A stretch of DNA of 64,000 bases from Acidobacteriota bacterium (GTDB lineage: Bacteria > Acidobacteriota > Holophagae > Acanthopleuribacterales > Acanthopleuribacteraceae), in assembly GCA_020637335.1 (NCBI GenBank), contig JACJWC010000003.1, positions 186,001-250,000 on the forward strand, given 5' to 3'. This document shows, in pieces, positions 1 through 6,862 of the stretch. The notes beneath the pieces are model-generated. The model was not told the origin of the DNA. It did not search any database and was given only the letters and a program-made list of their open reading frames with translations. Each line of letters begins with the position of its first letter. Positions within the stretch are counted from its first letter, which is position 1. The translations under genes and the position numbers were made by a program.

Positions 1-123
1 ATTCTGATGGTTGACCATGATCAAGTCCAAGCAGTGCAAAAAGCATTGGAAAAAGTCGGTGAACCTTCGTGGGTGATTGGCGATATTGTTTCCGGTAACG
101 GCAAAGTCAATTTGCTGCGCTAA
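1..123 (+). CDS. purM: PurM, phosphoribosylformylglycinamidine cyclo-ligase (3' end only)
   Basis: An open frame runs from the window edge to a TAA at 121-123 and gives the last 40 residues of a protein. The tail (ILMVDHDQVQAV, then EPSWVIGDIV, then a short charged end) matches the C-terminal end of PurM, the AIR synthetase that makes aminoimidazole ribotide in purine synthesis. The downstream purN, which acts two steps earlier in the same pathway, lies convergently on the other strand and supports the call. The two genes overlap by 17 bp at their 3' ends. The start and catalytic part lie outside the window, so the call rests on a short tail. Confidence 0.7.
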   Translation: MLMVDHDQVQAVQKALEKVGEPSWVIGDIVSGNGKVNLLR

Positions 124-730
124 TCCAAGCGCGACCGTTTTCAAATCGAACTCGATCGGCGCGAAACCATTCAATCACCTCAGGCAACGCCTCACATTCC
201 AGGGCAAACACCTTGCGCTGGATGCTGCTCGGATCATCGTCGTCCTCTAGCGTAACGGCCCGCTGCAAAAGGATAGGGCCTGCATCGTAATCTTCCGTGA
301 CCAAATGGACGGTACACCCGGACACGCGGCATCCGCGTGCATAAACTGCGCGGTGGACGTGCATGCCGTAAAAACCTTTGCCACAAAAAGCGGGAATTAA
401 ACTGGGATGGATGTTAATGCAACGCTCTAAATAAGGCTCTTGGGGCAAGAACGGTTTCAGAAAACCGCCAAGCACGACTAAATCGACTCCGGTTTGCACC
501 AGGAGCCGGTGGATTTCAGTGCTGAAGGCTTGAACATCACCATTTTGTAAACTGACTACCCAATGCGGTACGCCCAAACGCGCGGCGTGTTCGAGCCCAC
601 CCGCGTTGGGATTGGATGAGACCAAACACACGATTTCGGCATTGAGTTCGCCAGTCAGAATTCGGTTGTGTAAATTGAGGAAGGTGGTTCCGGAACCCGA
701 AATCAAAATGCCGAGCCGAATGGGTTTCAC
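107..730 (-). CDS. purN: PurN, phosphoribosylglycinamide formyltransferase
   Basis: This 207-residue protein transfers a formyl group from 10-formyl-tetrahydrofolate to GAR, the third step of purine synthesis, in the cytoplasm. The N-terminal GSGTT loop (about residues 12-16) fits phosphate binding. The catalytic set is visible: Asn106 and His108 in INIHPS, and Asp149 in DYDAGP. A short extra segment after the INIHPS motif (CGKGFYGMHVH) is known from some bacterial and plant PurN proteins. The start is GTG at 728-730, with a strong AGGAGG five bases upstream. The GTG overlaps the TGA of the upstream sigma-54 activator (GTGA), so translation is probably coupled. The 3' end overlaps purM by 17 bp, tail to tail. 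Confidence 0.93.
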   Translation of the reverse strand: MKPIRLGILISGSGTTFLNLHNRILTGELNAEIVCLVSSNPNAGGLEHAARLGVPHWVVSLQNGDVQAFSTEIHRLLVQTGVDLVVLGGFLKPFLPQEPYLERCINIHPSLIPAFCGKGFYGMHVHRAVYARGCRVSGCTVHLVTEDYDAGPILLQRAVTLEDDDDPSSIQRKVFALECEALPEVIEWFRADRVRFENGRAWISAAN

Positions 731-2409
731 GTATCCTCCTTGCTCAAAATCCCAACGTCAACACCAGCCCGTTTAAGCAGTTTGTAGAACAAGGTGCGGT
801 TAATGCCGGCCTGTTCAGCCGCCTTGCGCGGGCTATTACCCACTGATTCCAGAAGTTGCATGAGAAAACGACGTTCCAAATCACGGCTGTAGGTCTGAGC
901 GAGGTGCTCAACTTCCCGTTTGAGGTCGTTTAAACTATCGCGATCGGTCGGCACGTAGGTATCGTATTTTTCAAAGGGGTGCAAACGATAGGTCGGTTGA
1001 ATCGGTTGGGTAGCACTCTTGCGAATTTCTTCGGGAAGGTCGCGCAACTCAATTTGTTCACCACTGGCCATTACCACTGTCCGCTGAATCACATTTTCTA
1101 ATTCGCGCACGTTTCCGGGCCAGTGATAGTGTTCCAGACAATCGTAAACCAGTGGATCAACCGTGCGTCGCGACGCTCGGCTCTTGGAGATGAAGCGCTG
1201 AAAAAAGGTCTCGGCCAGAATGTGCAAGTCCTTTCCGCGCTCGCGCAAAGAAGGGATTACGACGGGAATAACATGAACGCGGTAATACAAATCCTCGCGG
1301 AACCGACCCTTTTCGACCAAGTGTTTTAAATCGCGGTGGGTAGCCACCACGATGCGCGCATCGGAATGAATGGTCTGATTCCCACCCACACGGGTGAAGG
1401 TTTTTTCTTGCAGGTAACGCAGTAACTTGGCTTGGAAGGCCAACGGCATCTCGCCGATTTCATCGAGGAAAAGGGTGCCGCTGTTGGCCTGTTCAACCCG
1501 GCCAATTTTGCGATAGTAGGCGCCAGTAAATGAGCCCTTTTCATGGCCAAACATTTCGCTTTCAATCAGCTCCGAAGGGATTGCCGAACAGTTAATGGCG
1601 ATAAATGGCCCTTTACTGCGTGGGCTGTTTTGATGTAAGTGTTTGGCGAATAGTTCTTTACCTGTCCCGCTCTCGCCGTGAATAAAAACGGTGGCTTCTG
1701 AATTGGCAGCTTTTTCAATCGATTCCAAGGCTGCGAGGAAGCGTTCATCCTCACCTAATATGGGACGGTTGGCGCGCGGTACGAGACTTTGAGCCGTTGG
1801 TTTTGTCGGGTTAATGGGCATTTCAAGCGGGGAAAAGTGGCGGGCCACTAAAAGGTTTACCAGGGCCAAATCCTGATCAATGACCAGGAGACGCTCGCCT
1901 TTTATACGTGGGAATGGCAGCTTGTGGGTGCACAAGACCAGCAAGGTATGATCGCCATCTAGGACCCACCGGCGCACGGCATGTTGGGCCACTTCAGGCA
2001 GGTTGCCTTTAACCGAAACCCCCTCTGGGGTTTCCTCAAAATCCGGAGTAGTTTCGAGTTCATCCTCGCCTAAAGGATTGAGACGCATCCACTTACTGCC
2101 GCCCAATCCTCGGAAAAACACTTGAACCGCATCACAGTCGGTCAGCGTTTTGATGCCGTGCGCGAAATGGGTCCAAAAGTACCAGCGATTGACCTGCTTT
2201 TCGCTATGTTCCAAGGTCAATAAATCATCGGTCAAGGCCTTCCAGCGTTTTTGCGTTTCGAGTTGCTCCAAAACTGCCGGGGTCACGTGGGTCAAATCGG
2301 GCAGGCCCTGAGCCAGACTCGGCGGCAAATGCTGAGAATCAAGAAAATTTAAGTTCTTGATCCACGCGGCAACCTTTTGGGCCCAGACGTTTACTTCATT
2401 GCTGTCCAT
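727..2409 (-). CDS. Sigma-54-dependent Fis-family transcriptional activator
   Basis: A 560-residue enhancer-binding protein that should drive open-complex formation by RNA polymerase with sigma-54. The AAA+ core has Walker A GESGTGKE at about 245-252, the sigma-54 contact loop at 292-297 and Walker B TLFLDE at about 312-317. A Fis-type helix-turn-helix lies at about 525-550 (KAAEQAGINRTLFYKLL). The contact loop reads GSFTGA instead of the usual GAFTGA, a variant found in some family members. The first 200 residues are not a receiver domain and may be a GAF-like sensor; I do not recognise them. ATG at 2409 follows AAGGGATCTGA. It overlaps purN by four bases, so it is co-translated with a purine enzyme. 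The target genes cannot be read from the sequence. Confidence 0.9.
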   Translation of the reverse strand: MDSNEVNVWAQKVAAWIKNLNFLDSQHLPPSLAQGLPDLTHVTPAVLEQLETQKRWKALTDDLLTLEHSEKQVNRWYFWTHFAHGIKTLTDCDAVQVFFRGLGGSKWMRLNPLGEDELETTPDFEETPEGVSVKGNLPEVAQHAVRRWVLDGDHTLLVLCTHKLPFPRIKGERLLVIDQDLALVNLLVARHFSPLEMPINPTKPTAQSLVPRANRPILGEDERFLAALESIEKAANSEATVFIHGESGTGKELFAKHLHQNSPRSKGPFIAINCSAIPSELIESEMFGHEKGSFTGAYYRKIGRVEQANSGTLFLDEIGEMPLAFQAKLLRYLQEKTFTRVGGNQTIHSDARIVVATHRDLKHLVEKGRFREDLYYRVHVIPVVIPSLRERGKDLHILAETFFQRFISKSRASRRTVDPLVYDCLEHYHWPGNVRELENVIQRTVVMASGEQIELRDLPEEIRKSATQPIQPTYRLHPFEKYDTYVPTDRDSLNDLKREVEHLAQTYSRDLERRFLMQLLESVGNSPRKAAEQAGINRTLFYKLLKRAGVDVGILSKEDT

Positions 2410-2557
2410 TCAGATCCCTTTCTTGTCTTGGCGCCATTCTAGCTGTTCCTGCTTGCAGAGACAACTCAACAAAATGCAAAAAATGTCACAGAGTCACAAA
2501 TGCCAAGCGATTTCAGAACGGCCCTGAAGAACGGAAGGATGCACCAAATTCAGCTGA

Positions 2558-3874
2558 CTAATGGCTTTTTCGTGCGGGGACGGGTGGCATCTGGGCCTGG
2601 GTGCTGGGAACTGTTACGCCGAGATTGCCATCTAACAACTCGGCAATGGTCGTAAAACTAAAACCGCGCTGGCGCGAGTCGTCAATGAATTGGGCCAGCA
2701 TGTGGTAGGGCTGATCTGCATCGGGACGTTTGGATCCTAGATGGAAAAGTAATATTTTGCCCGGTTCCGGGTTATTATCCAATTTGTTCAACAAGCGCAG
2801 GCGCAAGGCTTCCGGTCGCCAATAGTATTTGCTTTGCTGGTTAGTGAACCAGTCCATGGAATCGTAACCCGAACTCCAGCCCACATGGAGGTAGCCTTGC
2901 GCGTAAGCCCAACTGCGTATTTGGGCATTGTGCTCCCCATAGGGTGCGCGCCAAAACGGGCTGAGGGAATGGCCAACCAATTGTTCATAAACCGTTTCGG
3001 TGCGGGTCAATTCGTCATTTAAAAATGCAGCGTCCACGTTTTCCAAAGTTTTTTGCGTACGGGTTTGTTCATAGCTGGTTAAACGTGGGTGACCGTAGGT
3101 ATGGTTCCCCACCTCATGACCTGCTTGAACAATCGCCAGCGTTTCTTGTGGGAAAGTTTGGACAAAATAGCCGGTCAGGAAAATATTGGCGCGCACTTTT
3201 TTTTCTTCAAGGATGGCGAGTAGTTGATAAACACAATTGGCCATTTGATCGCCATCAAAAGTCAAAACGATGGTTTTGTCCGCACCCGGGATTTCGTCAA
3301 TATTGTAGCGATAAAGGCGATTTCCTGTGTGGAATCGGGCGGCCAAGTCCAAGGGCTTTCGCGTCACTTTTGGCTCTTTGACCGGGGTGGGAATGGGGCT
3401 TTTGGGACGCGGGGCAACCACGAGTTTCTCGGCCTTATCCAGGGAACTTGGTTCAAAGATGGGCTCGGGTTCTGCTGGTTTGGAGGTGGTATCAATCTCT
3501 GGAACAACAGGTAACAAGTCCAAATCCGGACTTGACGGTAGTTGAACCTGGCCCAGGACCGGCGCAACAGGTTGAAAAGGCGCCGTATCGACAGGAACGG
3601 TTGGGCGCTGGATCGCAGGCCGAGCCGCAGTCCGCCAAGTTAGACTCCACACAAAAAAAGCCAAAGTCAAAACGGCCAAAAGGCCCATTTGCGCCTGCAC
3701 AATCCAAATGGCTCGGGCCTCTGAGGGGGCATCGGTTTGCGCATGTGCACAGTTGGAGCATTCCGAGGCACGACTCATACCCTGCACACACAAGCGACAC
3801 AGGGCACGGCCACAGCGCGAGCACGAGCGATGGGTGGGCATCGTGGGATGCGTTTTACATCGGGAAGTTTGCAT
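2558..3874 (-). CDS. Membrane-anchored polysaccharide deacetylase with N-terminal B-box zinc finger
   Basis: This 438-residue protein has three parts. Residues 6-42 form a cytoplasmic B-box-like zinc finger (Cys6, His9, Cys18, Cys21, Cys26, Cys29, Cys39, Cys42). One membrane helix spans about 56-78, followed by a Pro-rich linker to about 190. The outer part is a NodB-type deacetylase (carbohydrate esterase family 4) with TFDGD as the first motif (usual form TFDD), HTYGH as the metal-binding motif, RAPYG as the third and LLFHLG as the last. Enzymes of this family remove acetyl groups from peptidoglycan or other polysaccharides. The B-box plus membrane helix resembles the front end of some rhomboid proteins in Acidobacteriota and myxobacteria. 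The substrate is unknown. It lies 148 bp upstream of the sigma-54 activator in the same direction. Confidence 0.85.
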   Translation of the reverse strand: MQTSRCKTHPTMPTHRSCSRCGRALCRLCVQGMSRASECSNCAHAQTDAPSEARAIWIVQAQMGLLAVLTLAFFVWSLTWRTAARPAIQRPTVPVDTAPFQPVAPVLGQVQLPSSPDLDLLPVVPEIDTTSKPAEPEPIFEPSSLDKAEKLVVAPRPKSPIPTPVKEPKVTRKPLDLAARFHTGNRLYRYNIDEIPGADKTIVLTFDGDQMANCVYQLLAILEEKKVRANIFLTGYFVQTFPQETLAIVQAGHEVGNHTYGHPRLTSYEQTRTQKTLENVDAAFLNDELTRTETVYEQLVGHSLSPFWRAPYGEHNAQIRSWAYAQGYLHVGWSSGYDSMDWFTNQQSKYYWRPEALRLRLLNKLDNNPEPGKILLFHLGSKRPDADQPYHMLAQFIDDSRQRGFSFTTIAELLDGNLGVTVPSTQAQMPPVPARKSH

Positions 3875-4029
3875 TTGCTTCGGATCCCTCGATTATCCAG
3901 CAGAAGTCACGGCCATTTTAGCATAAGGACCTGGAGTCCGGCTTCAACTCGGGCTCGCCAAGCGGAAAAGCACAGCCTGTTCGTGCGGCTCACAGTCGTT
4001 AAAGCCGGCCAACACACCGGACCGGCCCC

Positions 4030-4058
4030 TGTTCAAAGTCGGAAATTCGTGCTAGGTT
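4030..4058 (+). promoter_or_regulatory. Candidate promoter for the surA-like pair
   Basis: The 200-bp region between the divergent deacetylase and foldase genes holds an extended -10-like element TGCTAGGTT (TG at 4050-4051, hexamer 4053-4058), with TGTTCA 17 bp upstream. The same GTGCTAG string occurs upstream of the tRNA-tuf operon. If used, transcription starts near 4065, which excludes the TTG codon at 4057 as a start and supports ATG at 4078. The -35 match is poor, so this is only a suggestion. Confidence 0.25.
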
Positions 4059-4077
4059 GCTGCTTTTGTCTGGGGGC

Positions 4078-5040
4078 ATGAGAATCTTGAAGCGGCAATT
4101 ATCGATTGGCATGTTGGGACTGAGCCTTTTGGTCTGGCATTGCAGTAAGCCGAATCCGGCCGCATCCACGACCGAGGATCGGCCCTTACTCAAAATTGCA
4201 GATTTGGCGCCGAACCAGGCCGAGTTTCAATTCTATTTCGAAAAAGGTTATCCCGAATTGGCGGGTCAGGACGATCCAGAAATGATGTCCTACGTTTTCG
4301 ACCAGTTCGTTCAAGCTGAAAAAATCTATGGTTATGCGCTGGCCATGGGCATGCGGGTCGTTGACGATCAAGTCGACGCCTTCATCAATGAACAGATGAC
4401 GCATATTACCTTTAACTTAATGGATCCGAGCGAACAAACATTATGGCGCAATGAAATTCGCCGGCGTTTGACCATACAAAAGTTTTTGCAACGCGAGATC
4501 ATTCAAAATGTGACGATTACGGACGAGGCGATCGAAAAGCATTTTCTCGAGCACCAAGAGGATTTCCAGGTCCCAGAAAAATTCAGATTTCGCAGCTTGA
4601 AATGCCAAACCGACGATCAGGCCAAGGGGTTCATCAACGAGTTTAAGGCGTCAAAAAAAACGTTTTTAGAGGTTGCCCCTCAATTCGCTGAACACGAAGG
4701 TTACTTGATGGCCAGTACCTTGAGCGCTGACGAAGTGCCCAAGCCCTTCGGCGAGGCGTTAAAGCGTCTGCAACCCGGTCAAATTTCTGGGGTGATCCCC
4801 TTGGAGTTTGGCGAAATTACGACCTACCACGTCCTGTACTTGGAAAGTGTTATTCCGGCGCTTGAAGTCGGGGTGGACGAAGTTTACGATCAGATCAAAA
4901 CGGATCTTGAAAAAGTGGAGGCAAGAAATTTGCTCCACGCAAAGCTCGAGGAGTTGGATCGGGTCATTCCAATGACCCTATATCCCGAAAACCTCAATTT
5001 TAATTACATTCCCGAAGATAAAAGGAGCGGCCAGCCATGA
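4078..5040 (+). CDS. Exported PpiC/SurA-type peptidyl-prolyl isomerase, first of a pair
   Basis: A 320-residue exported foldase candidate. It starts with a charged stretch and a hydrophobic segment ending in LLVWHCSKP. The Cys could be lipidated, but the -1 His and -2 Trp do not fit a normal lipobox. Residues up to about 170 are helical and charged, like a SurA chaperone domain. The segment from about 170 to 270 (VPEKFRFRSL, LKRLQPGQISGVI) matches a parvulin domain, though it is divergent. Such proteins help outer-membrane proteins fold in the periplasm. ATG at 4078 is chosen because it precedes the signal sequence and follows GGGGG; in-frame TTG codons at 4057 and 4066 are possible. The stop overlaps the next gene (ATGA), so the two foldases are coupled. 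Confidence 0.75.
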   Translation: MRILKRQLSIGMLGLSLLVWHCSKPNPAASTTEDRPLLKIADLAPNQAEFQFYFEKGYPELAGQDDPEMMSYVFDQFVQAEKIYGYALAMGMRVVDDQVDAFINEQMTHITFNLMDPSEQTLWRNEIRRRLTIQKFLQREIIQNVTITDEAIEKHFLEHQEDFQVPEKFRFRSLKCQTDDQAKGFINEFKASKKTFLEVAPQFAEHEGYLMASTLSADEVPKPFGEALKRLQPGQISGVIPLEFGEITTYHVLYLESVIPALEVGVDEVYDQIKTDLEKVEARNLLHAKLEELDRVIPMTLYPENLNFNYIPEDKRSGQP

Positions 5041-6002
5041 CGATTTGTCTGTTTTTTTGGTTATTTTGGCAGGACACCAACCTCTCGGATCCGGTCATGG
5101 TCGACCGTGTAGCCCTTAAAGTAAACGATAAAATCATCACCGAACGCGAACTTTTGCACACTTACAGCCAGCGGAAAAAGGAGCTAGTGAGCAATTATCA
5201 GGGTGAGGACATTCAAGCCGCTCTCGAAGATGCCTGGAAACAGACCATGGACGACGCTGTCGATCAGCTTTTATTGTTCGAAAAAGCGGTGGAGATTGGG
5301 GTGGCCATCAGCGAGGATGCCTTGGAGAGCCGCCTGCAAAGCGTCAAGGAAGCCAATGGCTTTTCGGACGAAGAATTTGAAAAAATTCTGCGCGAACAAA
5401 CGAATATGTCCATAGACGAATACCTGGACTATTCGCGCCGGGACGAGAGCGCCAAGCGCGTTATCCAGAGCCAAGTCCTTTCCAAAATCGATATTGAGGA
5501 TTCAGAAATCGCCAAGTACTACGAAGAGAATCAGAGCGAATTCATGGAACCTGCAACCTATCGAATTTCAGAAATCGTGGCCATCAAGGGTGAAAACCCC
5601 TCGGTTGCGAAGTTTAAAATTGCTTCCAGTCTGGAACAGATTCGCAACGGTGCCGAATTTGCCGACGTGGCATCAACCCAGTCCGATAGTAACTCGCGTG
5701 AATACGGCGGCGACTTGGGCACGGTCCTTTACGGTGACCTCAACCAGGACATCGAATCGGCAGTAAAAGCGCTTTCGGTAGGTCAAGTATCAGAAATCAT
5801 CGAGACGGATACCGCCTTTTTTATCATCAAAGTTACCGCCAAAACCCAAGCTAAACCGAAAGGGATTGATGAAGTCAAAGAAGAGATCCGCTACCGCCTT
5901 CAAGAGCCGCGCTTGCAAACCAAGCTTGAGGCCTTTCTGAAAGATCTGAGAGCCAGCTATCTGGTCGATCGCATGATCACCAAACCGGCTAGTGGTTATT
6001 GA
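5037..6002 (+). CDS. SurA-like periplasmic peptidyl-prolyl isomerase, second of a pair
   Basis: A 321-residue protein with a short hydrophobic start that could act as a signal sequence. A SurA N-terminal domain follows (about 25-165: VDRVALKVNDKIITERELL, many charged helices). A parvulin PPIase domain follows at about 170-275 (YRISEIVAI, FADVASTQS, YGGDLGTV, FIIKVT). This order and length are typical of SurA, which escorts outer-membrane proteins across the periplasm. ATG at 5037 overlaps the stop of the first foldase and is preceded by AAAGGAGC. The 3' end overlaps the convergent unknown gene by 7 bp. I infer that the two proteins work on the same clients, perhaps as a heteromer. Confidence 0.88.
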   Translation: MTICLFFWLFWQDTNLSDPVMVDRVALKVNDKIITERELLHTYSQRKKELVSNYQGEDIQAALEDAWKQTMDDAVDQLLLFEKAVEIGVAISEDALESRLQSVKEANGFSDEEFEKILREQTNMSIDEYLDYSRRDESAKRVIQSQVLSKIDIEDSEIAKYYEENQSEFMEPATYRISEIVAIKGENPSVAKFKIASSLEQIRNGAEFADVASTQSDSNSREYGGDLGTVLYGDLNQDIESAVKALSVGQVSEIIETDTAFFIIKVTAKTQAKPKGIDEVKEEIRYRLQEPRLQTKLEAFLKDLRASYLVDRMITKPASGY

Positions 6003-6853
6003 TTGGCGTCATCGGCTGCTAAACGGGAAACGACTACCTTCTCTTTTTGACTTGGAATCCAATTCAGGGCACTGCGATAAGGGTTGGCGTCAAAGGCGAT
6101 AGCCTGGATGGCGAAAGGCTCGTAGGGCCCTTGCTGCCACGCCAAGACTACAGCAGTTGCCCATTTTTCGTTCTCTGAGGCGCTGAGTTTAGCCGAGCGC
6201 AGTAAGGCTGCCCAACGACCCGGGGTTTTTGCGGGCCCCAAATCCGCGAGTCGATCCTGAGCGACCCGACACACGCGCCGCAACAGGTCTTCAGCTAACG
6301 AATCATCGGCCACCAGAATCCAGTGTTCATCCTTTTCCCAAATTTGCTGCTCGCCTTTGGCATGGGTCAACCAGGAATCCCAGGTCGAAACGCCGAACCA
6401 ACCGTCAATACGGCCTTGGGCGTATTGGCTGCTGAGGCTTTTCAAATCCGGAAAGGTTTTGATTTCCAGGCTGATGTCCGATTCCGCATCAGCGCTTGCT
6501 ATGTGGATGACACCATTCTCATCCCGCTCAAAACACAAATCCAAAACAGCGACGTGGTCGGCCAAAACCCCGAGTTGGCGCGGTTCGCGTTTGGATTCTC
6601 TGCAGGTGATTTTCCAGGTGGCCTTGGGTCCATTCAAAATGATTTTTCCTTTGCCCGGGAACTGAATAGCTGGACCAAACCATAAACTGAAGGGGGCCTC
6701 TGAAGTTGCTTGCATCTGAAAACCCACACCACTGGCCTTTTGGTTCCACATGTCGTCCTGGAACAGCACATTAAAGCCACTCGGATCGGGCATTTGAATA
6801 GCGAGCGTTGGATCGGAAGGGACCCAGAGGCAGAACAGGGTTAAGCAGAACAT
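5996..6853 (-). CDS. Exported protein of unknown function
   Basis: A 285-residue protein I do not recognise. It begins with a short hydrophobic signal (FCLTLFCLWVPSDPTLA) and has no further membrane segment, so it is probably periplasmic or secreted. The body is rich in Trp and acidic residues, with a possible beta-rich first half and a helical second half (about 180-250). ATG at 6853 follows AAGGTG with good spacing; a GTG two codons earlier is also open. It starts 9 bp after the stop of the GWxTD/VWFA gene, so the two are almost surely co-transcribed, which suggests a joint envelope role. The stop overlaps the convergent surA-like gene by 7 bp. Confidence 0.7.
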   Translation of the reverse strand: MFCLTLFCLWVPSDPTLAIQMPDPSGFNVLFQDDMWNQKASGVGFQMQATSEAPFSLWFGPAIQFPGKGKIILNGPKATWKITCRESKREPRQLGVLADHVAVLDLCFERDENGVIHIASADAESDISLEIKTFPDLKSLSSQYAQGRIDGWFGVSTWDSWLTHAKGEQQIWEKDEHWILVADDSLAEDLLRRVCRVAQDRLADLGPAKTPGRWAALLRSAKLSASENEKWATAVVLAWQQGPYEPFAIQAIAFDANPYRSALNWIPSQKEKVVVSRLAADDANQ

Positions 6854-6862
6854 ACACACACC

